Source: Candidatus Rothia avicola
Lineage (GTDB): Bacteria; Actinomycetota; Actinomycetes; Actinomycetales; Micrococcaceae
Length of the DNA stretch: 64,000 bases
NCBI GenBank assembly: GCA_019115985.1
Contig: DXCN01000032.1
Coordinates: 18,887-82,886 of the forward strand
Direction of reading: 5' to 3'
Part shown: positions 21,429 to 31,419 of the stretch, one piece after another
How positions within the stretch are numbered: position 1 is the first letter of the stretch
Layout: each line of letters opens with the position of its first letter
Program-made: the position numbers and the translations under genes
Notes under the pieces: model-generated
The model's database searches: none
The model's input: the letters and a program-made list of their open reading frames with translations, nothing else
Told to the model about the DNA's origin: nothing

Positions 21429-24248
21429 ATGACTAGACCTGAAACTTCTGCACCTGTACCCGGTAAGCTCATGCTCATTGACGGGCATTCCCTGGCTTTC
21501 CGTTCTTTCTACGGCACCCCGGTGGATGTCTTTGTAAATGCTGAGGGCCAGCACACCAATGCGGTTCATGGCTTCCTCTCAACCTTGATTTCTCTGATTA
21601 AAAATGAGCAGCCCAGCCACATTATTGTGGCCTTTGACCTCTCAGGCGGAACCTTCCGCACCGAGGAATACGGTGAGTATAAGGGTGGGCGTAATGAAAC
21701 CCCGCAGGAGTTCTTTGGTCAGATTGAGCTGATTCAGAAGGCCCTGGCGGCCCTGAATATTCCTTCGGTGACCCTGCCGCGCTATGAGGCTGACGATATT
21801 GTCGCTACCTACACCCGTCAGGGGCGGGAGGCTGGCTTTGAGGTGCAGATTGTGTCGGGTGACCGCGATGCCTTCCAGCTGGTGACCGATACCGTTACTG
21901 TGCTGTACCCGGTCACGACCGGCCCTACCAAGGGTATCCGCTATATGACCCCGGCTGCCGTCGAGGAAAAGTATAAGGTTGCACCTCATCTTTACCCCGA
22001 TCTTGCTGCCCTTACCGGCGAACAGGCGGACAACCTGCCGGGCGTGCCTGGCGTAGGCCCGGGCTTTGCCGCCAAATGGATTAACGAATACGGCGACCTC
22101 AAGGGCGTGCTGGCCAACGCAGAGAAGATTAAGGGTAAGAAGGGTGAGGCCCTGCGTGAGCATATCGACGACGTGCTACGTAACCGCCGCCTCAACCGCC
22201 TGGTGGATGACCTTGACCTGTCGGTGACCCTCGATGATGCCGAGGGCTACGGCCCTAATACTGAGGAGTTAGAAGAGCTCTTTGACTACCTAGAGTTCAA
22301 TTCCATTCGCAAGCGCGTCGCCGAGCTCTTTGAGGGCATGGGGCAATCTACACCTGCGGTTGAGATTGATATTGAAACGGTTGAGACCATCATCAGCGTG
22401 GACGCCCTCACCGCCTTCCTGGCAGCTGCCCCCGAAGCGCTCGCGGCGGTTGAGCGGTCGGTTGAAGTACCTGAACGCCTGGCGCAGGCCATCACCCTCT
22501 GGCCTGTGGTTGATGAGCAGGCCGGTGAAAAGGGGCTGGCCCACGGCCAGGCCCTGCACGGCCTCCTGCTGGTCGCCGGTGCCCGCGCAGCCTACCTCGA
22601 TTTTGAGAAGCAGGCGGACGGCGTCCGCGCGGCTCTGCGCGACTGGCTGGGGGACGCGTCCGCCCCCAAAATTACCTTCGATGTTAAGCAGAACTTTAAG
22701 TCGCTAGCCGCCTACGACCTGCCCCTAGTGGGCGTCATTGAAGACCCGGTGCTCTCTTCCTACGTCTGTGGCTTTATCCCCACCGCCCGTCGCCGCGGTC
22801 ACCGCGAGATGCTCGAAGACCTCACCCGCGACTACCTGGGGCAGACCTATCCGGCCGCCCCCGAACAGGAAGACCAGGGGGAGCTCTTCTCGCTCGAACC
22901 TGCTGTCGATACCGACTACCAGGCCCTTGCCGCCCGCCATGTACAAGAATTGGCCTACGCCCTACACCTTGACCTAGTTGCCAAAAACCAGCTCGGCCTC
23001 TACGAAGAAATTGAGCTGCCAGCTGCGTCCGCCCTGGCCCGCATGGAAATCGCCGGTGTAGCAATCGACGCCAGCGCCATCTCGGAGCTCAAGGGCTACT
23101 ACGGTGAACACGTCACCCGCGCCACCGAAGAGGCCTACGAAATTCTGGGCCACGAGGTCAACCTTTCGTCCCCCAAGCAGCTACAGGGCGTCCTCTTCGA
23201 CGAGCTGGGCCTGCCGACCACCCGCAAGCTCAAGAGCGGCTACTCCACCGATGCCGACTCGCTCTCAGGAATCCTCGGCCAGGTAGACCCCGAGAGTCAG
23301 GGGGCCTCCTTCCTAGGCGAGCTGCAAACCTACCGCGACTACACCAAGCTCAAGCAGACCGTTGAGGGGCTGGGTAAGGCAACCGCCGCGGACGGCCGCA
23401 TCCACACCACCTACCAGCAGAACGTCGCAGCTACCGGTCGCCTCTCATCAACCGACCCCAACCTGCAGAACATCCCGATTCGCACCGAAGAAGGCCGCAA
23501 GATCCGCGACGCCTTTGTCGTCGCCCCCGAGCCGGTTGACGGCACCGACTACACCACCCTGCTGACCGCCGACTACTCCCAGATCGAAATGCGTATCATG
23601 GTGCACCTGTCGGACGATGAAGACCTCATCGCCGCTTACCAGGCGGGGGAGGACCTGCACCGCTTCGTCGGCTCAGAGGTGTTTGGGGTAGCGCCAGAAG
23701 ACGTGACCCCCGAGATGCGCTCTAAAGTCAAGGCCATGAGCTACGGCCTTGCCTACGGCCTCTCACCCTTCGGCCTATCAAAGCAGCTAGGAATCAGTGT
23801 GGACGAAGCGACCAGCCTGCGCACCAACTACTTCCAGCGCTTCGGTAAGGTCGGCAGGTTCCTGCGCTCCATCGTGCGCGAGGCCCACAAGACCGGCTAT
23901 ACCGAGACCATGTTTGGCCGCCGTCGCGCCCTGCCCGACCTGGCCTCGTCCAACCGTCAGCGCCGTGAAGCTGCCGAACGTGCAGCCCTCAACTCACCCA
24001 TTCAGGGAACTGCCGCCGACATCATCAAAATCGCCATGATCAACATCGACGAGCGCCTTCGTCGCGAAAACCTCGCCAGCCGCATGCTCCTGCAAGTGCA
24101 TGACGAACTGATTCTCGAAGTTGCCGCGGGTGAAGAAAAGCTCGCCGAGGCCATCCTGGTTGAGGAAATGAGCGGGGCAGCCTCCCTGCGTGTCCCCCTG
24201 GACGTCCAGGTCGGCTGGGGCCGCTCCTGGCACGAGGCAGGGCACTAG
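21429..24248 (+). CDS. polA: DNA polymerase I
   Basis: 939 residues. The 5'-nuclease domain (about 10-300) shows LIDGHSLAFRSF and the helix-hairpin-helix LPGVPGVGPGFAAKW. The central exonuclease-like domain has lost its acidic metal ligands (AYLDFEKQ where DTET is expected), as is usual for actinobacterial PolA, so proofreading should be absent. The polymerase domain carries motif A (LLTADYSQIEMRIM), motif B (RSKVKAMSYGLAYG) and motif C (LQVHDELILE). A TAGGAT -10 box (21413-21418) lies so close that the transcript is nearly leaderless; this favours ATG at 21429 or GTG at 21426 over the open frame from 21378. It fills gaps in repair and replication. Confidence 0.96.
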   Translation: MTRPETSAPVPGKLMLIDGHSLAFRSFYGTPVDVFVNAEGQHTNAVHGFLSTLISLIKNEQPSHIIVAFDLSGGTFRTEEYGEYKGGRNETPQEFFGQIELIQKALAALNIPSVTLPRYEADDIVATYTRQGREAGFEVQIVSGDRDAFQLVTDTVTVLYPVTTGPTKGIRYMTPAAVEEKYKVAPHLYPDLAALTGEQADNLPGVPGVGPGFAAKWINEYGDLKGVLANAEKIKGKKGEALREHIDDVLRNRRLNRLVDDLDLSVTLDDAEGYGPNTEELEELFDYLEFNSIRKRVAELFEGMGQSTPAVEIDIETVETIISVDALTAFLAAAPEALAAVERSVEVPERLAQAITLWPVVDEQAGEKGLAHGQALHGLLLVAGARAAYLDFEKQADGVRAALRDWLGDASAPKITFDVKQNFKSLAAYDLPLVGVIEDPVLSSYVCGFIPTARRRGHREMLEDLTRDYLGQTYPAAPEQEDQGELFSLEPAVDTDYQALAARHVQELAYALHLDLVAKNQLGLYEEIELPAASALARMEIAGVAIDASAISELKGYYGEHVTRATEEAYEILGHEVNLSSPKQLQGVLFDELGLPTTRKLKSGYSTDADSLSGILGQVDPESQGASFLGELQTYRDYTKLKQTVEGLGKATAADGRIHTTYQQNVAATGRLSSTDPNLQNIPIRTEEGRKIRDAFVVAPEPVDGTDYTTLLTADYSQIEMRIMVHLSDDEDLIAAYQAGEDLHRFVGSEVFGVAPEDVTPEMRSKVKAMSYGLAYGLSPFGLSKQLGISVDEATSLRTNYFQRFGKVGRFLRSIVREAHKTGYTETMFGRRRALPDLASSNRQRREAAERAALNSPIQGTAADIIKIAMINIDERLRRENLASRMLLQVHDELILEVAAGEEKLAEAILVEEMSGAASLRVPLDVQVGWGRSWHEAGH

Positions 24249-24358
24249 CAGGGTGGACATAAGGCGTGCGGACGCCGGTGCAACACACCCGAGCGCGGGT
24301 TAAGACCAACATCACCCCACTTTCCCGTGAACACGCGGTGAAAACGCCCACCAAACCA

Positions 24359-24387
24359 TTGACCGGCACCCGCACGCGCCCTAGACT
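24359..24387 (+). promoter_or_regulatory. rpsA promoter and leader
   Basis: TTGACC (24359-24364), a 17-base spacer and TAGACT (24382-24387) form a textbook promoter, fitting a ribosomal gene. The leader of about 185 bases up to 24578 contains short complementary pieces but no structure I can name. The stretch 24249-24358 between polA and this promoter holds nothing I can support. Confidence 0.75.
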
Positions 24388-24578
24388 TGAACCTGTGCGT
24401 GTACAGTGCTCGCTTTGGCGCGCGCCGCACCCGCACACAACATTGTCCGTATCAACGCTCAATACAGAGAACCATGCGGACCTTACCCCGCCCACAGCCA
24501 CAAGCTACACCGGCGGGACCCGGTAAGGCCTTGCCTGTATTGACCTAGAAAACTATCCATATTGGAGCCCTACTCTCT

Positions 24579-26039
24579 ATGAGCACCAACGTTCCCCAGG
24601 TTGCAATCAACGACATCGGCAACGAAGAAGAATTCCTCGCGGCGGTCGACGCAACCATCAAGTACTTCAACGACGGCGATCTCGTTTCAGGCGAAGTTGT
24701 CAAGGTTGACCACGACGAGGTACTGCTCGACATCGGCTACAAGACCGAAGGCGTCATCCCCTCACGTGAACTTTCCATCAAGCACGACGTAGATCCCGAC
24801 GAAGTTGTTTCTGTTGGTGACACCGTTGAAGCTCTTGTCCTCACCAAGGAAGACAAGGAAGGCCGCCTGATTCTCTCCAAGAAGCGCGCACAGTACGAGC
24901 GCGCCTGGGGCGACATCGAGAAGGTCAAGGAAGAAGACGGCGTCGTTACCGGTACCGTCATCGAGGTCGTCAAGGGTGGTCTTATCCTCGACATCGGCCT
25001 GCGCGGCTTCCTTCCCGCCTCACTCGTCGAAATGCGTCGCGTCCGCGACCTGGCACCCTACATCGGCCAGGAAATCGAAGCCAAGATCATCGAGCTCGAC
25101 AAGAACCGCAACAACGTTGTTCTGTCACGCCGTGCATGGCTCGAGCAGACCCAGTCAGAGGTCCGCTCAACCTTCCTCAACCAGCTCGAAAAGGGCCAGG
25201 TTCGTACCGGCGTTGTCTCCTCCATCGTTAACTTCGGTGCCTTCGTTGACCTCGGCGGCGTTGACGGTCTCGTCCACGTATCCGAGCTCTCCTGGAAGCA
25301 CATCGACCACCCCTCAGAGGTTGTCGAAGTTGGCGACGAAGTCACCGTTGAGGTCCTCCTCGTTGAGCACGACCGTGAGCGCGTCTCACTGTCACTGAAG
25401 GCTACCCAGGAAGACCCCTGGCAGGCATTCGCTCGCACCCACGCACTGGGTCAGGTTGTACCCGGTAAGGTCACCAAGCTCGTACCCTTCGGCGCATTCG
25501 TCCGCGTTGAAGACGGCATCGAAGGCCTCGTCCACATCTCCGAACTCGCCGTTCGCCACGTGGACCTGGCAGAGCAGGTTGTCTCCGTCGGTGACGAACT
25601 GTTCGTCAAGGTTATCGACATCGACCTCGACCGTCGCCGCATCTCCCTGTCACTGAAGCAGGCCAACGAAGGTGTAGACCCCGAGTCCACCGAGTTCGAC
25701 CCCGCTCTCTACGGCATGGCTGCAGAGTACGACGAAGAAGGCAACTACAAGTACCCCGAGGGTTTCGACCCCGAGACCAACGAATGGCTCGAAGGCTTCG
25801 AAGCCCAGCGTGCAGCATGGGAGCAGCAGTACGCTGACGCTCAGGCTCGCTGGGAAGCTCACAAGGTACAGGTTGCCAAGGCTCTCGAAGCCGACGCAGA
25901 AGCAGCAGCTGCTGCCCCCGCGTCCGCTCCCGCCGAGGCTGCACCCACCTCATACTCATCCGAGAAGCCTGCCGAAACCGGCACCCTGGCTTCCGATGAG
26001 GCACTGGCTGAGCTACGCAAGAAGCTGACCGGTAACTAA
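24579..26039 (+). CDS. rpsA: 30S ribosomal protein S1
   Basis: 486 residues with four S1 RNA-binding domains, at about residues 34-103, 120-188, 208-276 and 293-362, seen as repeated GEVVKVDHDEVLLDIG..., GTVIEVVKGGLILDIG..., GVVSSIVNFGAFVDLG... and GKVTKLVPFGAFVRVE... blocks. Four domains are the actinobacterial form; Escherichia coli has six. S1 helps the 30S subunit bind structured mRNA leaders. The C-terminal ~100 residues are acidic and Ala/Pro-rich. GGAG lies 14 bases before the ATG, which is somewhat long. Codon use is strongly biased, as in a highly expressed gene. It ends in a strong terminator. Confidence 0.97.
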   Translation: MSTNVPQVAINDIGNEEEFLAAVDATIKYFNDGDLVSGEVVKVDHDEVLLDIGYKTEGVIPSRELSIKHDVDPDEVVSVGDTVEALVLTKEDKEGRLILSKKRAQYERAWGDIEKVKEEDGVVTGTVIEVVKGGLILDIGLRGFLPASLVEMRRVRDLAPYIGQEIEAKIIELDKNRNNVVLSRRAWLEQTQSEVRSTFLNQLEKGQVRTGVVSSIVNFGAFVDLGGVDGLVHVSELSWKHIDHPSEVVEVGDEVTVEVLLVEHDRERVSLSLKATQEDPWQAFARTHALGQVVPGKVTKLVPFGAFVRVEDGIEGLVHISELAVRHVDLAEQVVSVGDELFVKVIDIDLDRRRISLSLKQANEGVDPESTEFDPALYGMAAEYDEEGNYKYPEGFDPETNEWLEGFEAQRAAWEQQYADAQARWEAHKVQVAKALEADAEAAAAAPASAPAEAAPTSYSSEKPAETGTLASDEALAELRKKLTGN

Positions 26040-26063
26040 TTCTCGGAATTAGTCACAGCAGTC

Positions 26064-26099
26064 AAGGGCCTCTCCCACCCGAAGGTGGGAGGGGCCCTT
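26064..26099 (+). terminator. Terminator of rpsA
   Basis: Sixteen-base arms (26064-26079 and 26084-26099) with the tetraloop CGAA, ending in CTTGCTCTTGCTT. Confidence 0.85.
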
Positions 26100-26263
26100 G
26101 CTCTTGCTTAAAGCAGCGGACGCCCCCCGGCAAGCGGGTGCCCCGCCTATAGTTCATACACAGGCTAGGGTTAGTTAACCTTGCGTTAACCTTTTCCCCA
26201 GAGTATTAACAGGGCTCAAACTTTGCCTTAAGACCGTATGAACACAACCTCAAAGGGGGACTC

Positions 26264-27880
26264 GTGGATTCCAGCGCGAATTCGGGTTCACATCTCGCAA
26301 CCCCCGCGTTGCAACGAGACACCACCGACAAGTGGTGGCACCTCGCCTTCGGCGGCCTCATGGCTGTCTCACTGACACTCTTTACACTCTGGTCCCTCAA
26401 CTACGTCGACCAGTCCGCCCACACCCTCGTCCTTATCGCAGCCGTCCTCCTGGCTCTTTTCATGGCCTTCAATATCGGCGGTAACGACGTAGCGAACTCT
26501 TTCGGAACCTCCGTGGGCGCGGGTACCCTGACCATCAAGCAGGCCCTGCTCATCGCGGCTGTCTTCGAGGTATCGGGTGCCGTGATTGCTGGCGGTTCGG
26601 TCACCGATACCGTGCGTTCAGGCATCGTCGACCTGGGTGCTATCGACCTGGATCCCATGCAGTTCGTCTACATCATGATGGCAGCCCTTCTGGGCGCAGC
26701 TATCTGGCTACTGGTTGCCACCAAGATGGGCTGGCCCGTCTCTACCACCCACTCCATCATCGGCGGTATCGTGGGTGCGGCCCTGACCATCGGCTTCACC
26801 ACCGGCACCGGCGGCATGGACATGGTGCAGTGGAAGAAGATCGGCCAGATTGCAATTTCTTGGGTTCTGTCACCGCTCCTGGGCGCTCTGTTTGCCTGGG
26901 TTCTCTTTGGCTTCATCAAGAAGTACATCCTGGGCTACAACGAGAAGGTCGATGCGGCCATGCTCGAAATCAAGAAGCATCAGGAAGAAGAGCGTGCAGC
27001 CCACACCCCGCACGACGGCTTCCAGCGCATTACCGACCTGCAGCAGGACGCCTACTCCAACGCTATGCTGCGCAAGAAGAAGTTCAAGCTCAAGAAGCTT
27101 GACCCCGAGGCTCCTGAGAGCGAGTACTACCGCCAGGTGCACAAGCTTGACGTGAAGGCTAAACGTGCTGACTCTCACCGGGCACTTGAGGTCTATGTGC
27201 CTATCCTGGCTGCTTTCGGTGCGGCTCTGATTGCAGCCATGCTGCTCTTCAAGGGGCTAGATAACCTGGAGCTGGGCATCTCAACCATGGGTAACATCAT
27301 GATTATGGTGATGGTTGCGGCTATCGCCTGGGTGAGTGTTTCAGTCTTCGCCCGCAGCCTGCAGAAGCAGGAACTCTCCCGCGCTACCTTTACCATCTTT
27401 GCCTGGTTGCAGGTCTTTACCGCAGCTGCCTTCGCCTTTAGCCACGGTGCCAACGACATCGCCAACGCTATCGGCCCCTTCGTGGCTATTCTCGATGTGC
27501 TCAAGACCGATGCCATTGGCGACAAGGTCGTCGTGCCCATGCCCGCTCTGGTGACCTTCGGTATCGCCCTGATTGTGGGTCTATGGTTCGTGGGCCGTAA
27601 CGTGATTGCTACCGTCGGTCACGGCCTGACTAAGATGCACCCCTCATCGGGCTTTGCTGCTGAGCTAGCCGCTGCCGGTGTGGTTATGGCTGCATCTGTT
27701 CTGGGTCTGCCTGTTTCGTCCACCCACACCCTGATCGGTGCGGTGCTGGGCGTTGGTATCGTCAACCGCTCAGCTAACTGGAAGCTCATGCGACCCATCG
27801 CCCTGGCCTGGATTATCACCCTGCCCATCTCAGCCACTATCGGCTCGGTAGGTGTGCTGGCTATTTCAGCAATCTTCTAG
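26264..27880 (+). CDS. pit: Low-affinity inorganic phosphate transporter (PiT family)
   Basis: 538 residues with about ten membrane segments. The two PiT signatures are clear: NIGGNDVANSFGTSVGAGTL in the N-terminal half and SHGANDIANAIGPFVAIL in the C-terminal half. The paired GWPVSTTHSIIGG and GLPVSSTHTLIGA segments each mark one inverted half. A charged cytoplasmic loop (about residues 225-305) separates the halves. It imports phosphate, usually as a metal complex, with protons. The start is GTG at 26264 with AAAGGGGGA six bases upstream. Its stop codon overlaps the convergent stop of the YigZ-like gene. Confidence 0.93.
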   Translation: MDSSANSGSHLATPALQRDTTDKWWHLAFGGLMAVSLTLFTLWSLNYVDQSAHTLVLIAAVLLALFMAFNIGGNDVANSFGTSVGAGTLTIKQALLIAAVFEVSGAVIAGGSVTDTVRSGIVDLGAIDLDPMQFVYIMMAALLGAAIWLLVATKMGWPVSTTHSIIGGIVGAALTIGFTTGTGGMDMVQWKKIGQIAISWVLSPLLGALFAWVLFGFIKKYILGYNEKVDAAMLEIKKHQEEERAAHTPHDGFQRITDLQQDAYSNAMLRKKKFKLKKLDPEAPESEYYRQVHKLDVKAKRADSHRALEVYVPILAAFGAALIAAMLLFKGLDNLELGISTMGNIMIMVMVAAIAWVSVSVFARSLQKQELSRATFTIFAWLQVFTAAAFAFSHGANDIANAIGPFVAILDVLKTDAIGDKVVVPMPALVTFGIALIVGLWFVGRNVIATVGHGLTKMHPSSGFAAELAAAGVVMAASVLGLPVSSTHTLIGAVLGVGIVNRSANWKLMRPIALAWIITLPISATIGSVGVLAISAIF

Positions 27881-28566
27881 GCTAAATCAACCCACTGGGT
27901 GTCACCCCACGAAATGTGCCCTGTGCCGGCTGTCAGCTCGGCCAGGGCCGTTTCTGTTTGGGCGCGGGTTGCTGCGTCATCAAAAACACCCAGGGTAATG
28001 TGGGCGCCGCTGGCTGTGTAATCTGTACCCAGCACCGTGTAGCCCAGCGCGCGCAGGTCGTTCTCGAAGCGTCCGGCCTCGGCGTGTGAGGCGGTAACGG
28101 TTCCCAGTCGCAGGCGTTCGCGGGGCACCAGGGGAGCGGCGTCTAGGGTGGCGACCACCGCGTCCGTATAGGCGCGTACCAGCCCACCTGCACCCAGCTT
28201 GATGCCACCGAAATAGCGCACCACCACAGCACAGATATCGGAGAGGTCGGTGGTTTCGCCCTTGTGCCCTTCGGTGCGGCGGGCCAGCAGGGCCTGGAGC
28301 ATGGGGATACCCGCGGTGCCTGCGGGCTCGCCGTCGTCGTTGGAGCGCTGGGTCTGTCGGTCGGCCCCGAGAATAAAAGCAGAGCAGACATGGCGGGCAT
28401 CATGGTAGGCCCTGCGCTTGGACTCAATAAAAGCACGGGCCTCTTCTTCAGTTTCCACGCGCTGAACATAGCCGATGAACTCACTGCGCTTGATTTCTAG
28501 CAGGTGCCGGGTCTCGGTGTGGGTGGCGAGCACGGTGTAGCGGTTGGCGCGGGTTTCATCAGTCAT
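27877..28566 (-). CDS. yigZ: IMPACT/YigZ-family protein
   Basis: 229 residues from the ATG at 28566. The N-terminal Impact domain has the signature KRSEFIGYVQRV, YHDARHVCSAFILG and, further on, NDDGEPAGTAGIPML and AVVVRYFGGIKLGAGGLVRAY. A C-terminal DUF1949-like ferredoxin-fold part follows. Homologues are linked to translation control, but the bacterial role is unsettled. A TAGAAT box sits just before the ATG, so the transcript is probably leaderless; the open frame running on to 29481 is antisense to coaE and not real. It is convergent with pit, with stop codons overlapping. Confidence 0.88.
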   Translation of the reverse strand: MTDETRANRYTVLATHTETRHLLEIKRSEFIGYVQRVETEEEARAFIESKRRAYHDARHVCSAFILGADRQTQRSNDDGEPAGTAGIPMLQALLARRTEGHKGETTDLSDICAVVVRYFGGIKLGAGGLVRAYTDAVVATLDAAPLVPRERLRLGTVTASHAEAGRFENDLRALGYTVLGTDYTASGAHITLGVFDDAATRAQTETALAELTAGTGHISWGDTQWVDLA

Positions 28567-28653
28567 GGTGTCTATTCTAGTGTGCGGTGGTCGCGACGCG
28601 TAGGCTGGTGGGAGCGGGTACCGTACCCGGTGCCCAGAGACGAAAGGACGCCT

Positions 28654-29271
28654 GTGGTTGCGAGAATTGGTCTGACCGGCGGTATTGGGTCGGGTAAGTC
28701 GACGGTGGCGACGATGCTGGTGGAGTGCGGGGCTGTGCTGATTGATGCCGACGCTATCTCCCGTCAGCTGATGGAGCCGGGCCAGACGGTGTTGGCTGAG
28801 ACCGTCCGCGCCTTTGGCGAGGGTATTTTGACTCCTACCGGTGAGCTTGACCGGGCTGCCCTGGCGTCGTTGGTCTTTGCGGACGAGTCTGCCCGTGCCC
28901 GTCTGAACGCCATCGTGCACCCGGCGGTGCGGGCTGAAGCCGCGCGGCAGCGCGAGGCGGCGGTGCAGAAGCTGGGGGAGGGCGCCGTCATCGTTGAGGA
29001 TATCCCCCTGCTGGCCGAGACTGGCCAGGCGGCAGACTTTGAAGCGGTGATTGTGGTTGAGGCGCAGCACGAGGAGCGGCTGCGCCGCCTGGTTGAGGTG
29101 CGCGGCATGAGTGAGGCGGACGCCCGCGCCCGCATTGCTGCGCAGGCCAGTGACGAGCAACGCCGGGCCATTGCTACCTGGGTCATTGATAATTCGGGAA
29201 GTCTTGAGCGCACCGCTGCGCAGGTGCGCGAGGTCTTTACCAAAATCACAGCCGGTTCGTTCCATGAATAA
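28654..29271 (+). CDS. coaE: Dephospho-CoA kinase
   Basis: 205 residues. It adds the 3'-phosphate to dephospho-CoA, the last step of coenzyme A synthesis. The P-loop GLTGGIGSGKSTVATML opens the protein, followed by the substrate segment LIDADAISRQLMEPG and the LID region around EERLRRLVEVRGMSEADARARIAAQ. GTG at 28654 is the start: AAAGGA lies seven bases upstream and the P-loop begins five residues later. The frame is open from 28504, but the extra residues have no family counterpart. In many Micrococcales coaE lies next to rpsA and uvrB, as here. Confidence 0.95.
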   Translation: MVARIGLTGGIGSGKSTVATMLVECGAVLIDADAISRQLMEPGQTVLAETVRAFGEGILTPTGELDRAALASLVFADESARARLNAIVHPAVRAEAARQREAAVQKLGEGAVIVEDIPLLAETGQAADFEAVIVVEAQHEERLRRLVEVRGMSEADARARIAAQASDEQRRAIATWVIDNSGSLERTAAQVREVFTKITAGSFHE

Positions 29272-29501
29272 ATTTTTAGTAAGGAGTATTTGAACTTTTG
29301 GTCTAAAAAAGCCGGTTGTGACCAGCGAAAACAGGCGAGAACAAGGGGTTATATAAAAATCAAGTAGACTTACCTCTCCTGGAAAATAACCCCAAGCCCG
29401 CTTATCATTGATACGTTGCCCAGAGACCGGGCAGCCGCTGTGCGGGCGGTGGATGCAAGGGGCCCGCACGGTTACACGCATACTTCCACCGGGATAATCC
29501 T

Positions 29502-31334
29502 GTGCTGAACAAGCTACACGACAGACTGGGGCTGCGAACCAACCCCGTCATTTTCTTCTCATCTGCACTCTTTATCATCGTCTTCACCCTGCTGATGATG
29601 GCCTTCCCAACGGCCATGTCAGACGGCATCGGCGTCATCTCCGACTTCATTATCACCTACCTGGGCTGGGTCTACACCCTGGGTATTGCCATCTTCTTTT
29701 TCTTCCTGATTTACATGGCAATGAGCCGCTTCGGCCGCGTCAAAATCGGTGATGACGACGCAGAGCCCGAGTACTCCGGCCTTGCCTGGTTCGGTATGCT
29801 CTTCGCAGCTGGTGTTGGTGCCGTCCTGCTCTTCTGGGGTGCGGCAGAGCCCATCACCCACTACGCCAACCCGCCCTACGACGGGGTAGAACCCCAGTCG
29901 GATCACGCAGCTCTCGAAGCGCTCGCCATTGCTAACTGGCACATTGGCCTGGGTGTCTGGATTATTCTCACTATTCCCGCCCTGGCTTTCGGTTACTTTA
30001 CCTACAAGCGCAAGCTGCCCCCGCGCGTCTCATCCATCTTCCAGCCCCTGCTGGGCGAGCGCATCCACGGCCCTATCGGCAAGACCATCGACTCGGTTGC
30101 CATCGTCTCTACCGTCTTCGGTATTGCGGTCTCGGTGGGTCTGGGGGCCCTGCAGATTAACTCGGGTATGGGCATCATGTACGGTGTGCCCCTGGGCGGC
30201 TGGATTCAGGCTGCTATCGTTGCTGTGATTACCGCCGCCGGTATTACCTCGGTGCTGATGGGTATGGATAAGGGCGTTAAGCGTCTGTCCTACATCAACA
30301 TTCTGCTGACTATTGCCCTGATGCTCTTTGTTCTGATGACCGGCGCAACTCGCTTCGTCACCCTGGGTACCATCGAGTCCGCTGGCTACTTCCTGCAGAA
30401 GCTACCCGTGATGATGCTCTTCAACGACGCCTTTGCCGATACCGGCTGGATTGGCTCCTGGACGGTCTTCTACTGGGCATGGACCGTGACCTGGGCACCC
30501 TTCGTGGGCCTCTTTATTGCCAAGATTTCTCAGGGCCGCACCATCCGTCAGTTTGTTGTCGGCGTGCTGGCTGCCCCCACCACCTTCACCCTGGTGTGGG
30601 TTGGTGTCTTTGGCCTGAGCGCCTTCAATATCGAGCGCAATGAAAACGGCACCCTGGTGCAGACTGTGGTGGGAGAAGGCGATATTCCTGCTGCCCTCTT
30701 CGAGTTCCTGGGCCACTTCCCGCTCTACCAGCTGGTAGCTGCGGTGACCCTCGTGGTGATTACCATCTTCTTCATCACCTCCATTGACTCCGCAGCCCTG
30801 GTGATGGACGCGATTGCTAATGGCCATGAGGACCCGGCTCCCAAGAAGCAGGGTATTTTCTGGGCTGCCTCCATCGGCCTTGTATCGGCCTCCATCCTGG
30901 TGGCTGCCGGTGATAACGGCCTAACAGCCCTGCAAAACGTTATTATCGTCATTGGTTTCCCGGTCTGGCTCATTGGCTTCATGCAGATGTGGATGCTGGT
31001 GCGCGCCCTGCGCGAGGACGCCGGTGAGCTGCCTCCCATGCGCACCCGCCAGTGGAAGCAGGTTATCCCCATCGAGGAATACCACCGCCGCGCTCAGGAG
31101 GACTTCTCATCCATTGACGAAGTCACTATCCGCCCCGAGTACGAGCTGGGTACCGAACCCGAGTTTGAGGGTCTGGTTCCCAACACCGGTCAGATTCCTG
31201 TGGTGACAGCCGAAGATATTGCTGAGGACGCCGCCGCAAAGAAGGCTGCCTCCAAGTCGGCTGAAGAGCAGGGCACCCATACCGCTGTGGTAACCGGAGA
31301 CCTGCCCGCTACCGACATCGACCCGACAAAGTAA
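29502..31334 (+). CDS. BCCT-family betaine/choline/carnitine transporter
   Basis: 610 residues with twelve membrane segments. Family marks include GMLFAAGVGAVLLFWGAAEP (a variant of the GMGIG segment), the Trp-rich WTVFYWAWTVTWAPFVGLF and SQGRTIRQFVVGVLAAPT. The C-terminal ~100 residues are hydrophilic and acidic. BCCT carriers take up compatible solutes with Na+ or H+, often in response to osmotic stress. The start GTG at 29502 has no clear ribosome site. A -10-like TAGACT lies at 29365-29370, leaving a long leader of about 125 bases. It ends in a terminator that abuts the uvrB promoter. Confidence 0.9.
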   Translation: MLNKLHDRLGLRTNPVIFFSSALFIIVFTLLMMAFPTAMSDGIGVISDFIITYLGWVYTLGIAIFFFFLIYMAMSRFGRVKIGDDDAEPEYSGLAWFGMLFAAGVGAVLLFWGAAEPITHYANPPYDGVEPQSDHAALEALAIANWHIGLGVWIILTIPALAFGYFTYKRKLPPRVSSIFQPLLGERIHGPIGKTIDSVAIVSTVFGIAVSVGLGALQINSGMGIMYGVPLGGWIQAAIVAVITAAGITSVLMGMDKGVKRLSYINILLTIALMLFVLMTGATRFVTLGTIESAGYFLQKLPVMMLFNDAFADTGWIGSWTVFYWAWTVTWAPFVGLFIAKISQGRTIRQFVVGVLAAPTTFTLVWVGVFGLSAFNIERNENGTLVQTVVGEGDIPAALFEFLGHFPLYQLVAAVTLVVITIFFITSIDSAALVMDAIANGHEDPAPKKQGIFWAASIGLVSASILVAAGDNGLTALQNVIIVIGFPVWLIGFMQMWMLVRALREDAGELPPMRTRQWKQVIPIEEYHRRAQEDFSSIDEVTIRPEYELGTEPEFEGLVPNTGQIPVVTAEDIAEDAAAKKAASKSAEEQGTHTAVVTGDLPATDIDPTK

Positions 31335-31356
31335 GGTTTGAGCGGTTGCTTGTTAG

Positions 31357-31403
31357 CCCCCGATGAAACTAGTACATATGTTCTAGTTTTGTCGGGGGTT
31401 TTT
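31357..31403 (+). terminator. Terminator of the BCCT transporter gene
   Basis: Sixteen-base arms (31357-31372 and 31383-31398, two mismatches), a ten-base loop and TTTTT. Confidence 0.88.
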
Positions 31404-31406
31404 CGG

Positions 31407-31412
31407 TAGGGT
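31407..31412 (+). promoter_or_regulatory. uvrB -10 box next to the start
   Basis: TAGGGT lies seven bases before the uvrB ATG (31420), in the context GGTAGGGTAGAGG that is also seen at 706-717 and 1436-1447. The transcript should begin at or very near the ATG. I see no LexA-like box here. Confidence 0.55.
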
Positions 31413-31419
31413 AGAGGGC

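Noticed and set aside
24249..24578. Short frames in the polA-rpsA gap
   Set aside because: Arg/Thr/Pro-rich translations without ribosome sites; the region is explained by a promoter and leader.
28567..29481. Upstream extension of the YigZ-like frame to 534 residues, antisense to coaE
   Set aside because: The extension is Arg/His-rich low-complexity sequence, exactly opposite the conserved coaE gene; the family starts at 28566.
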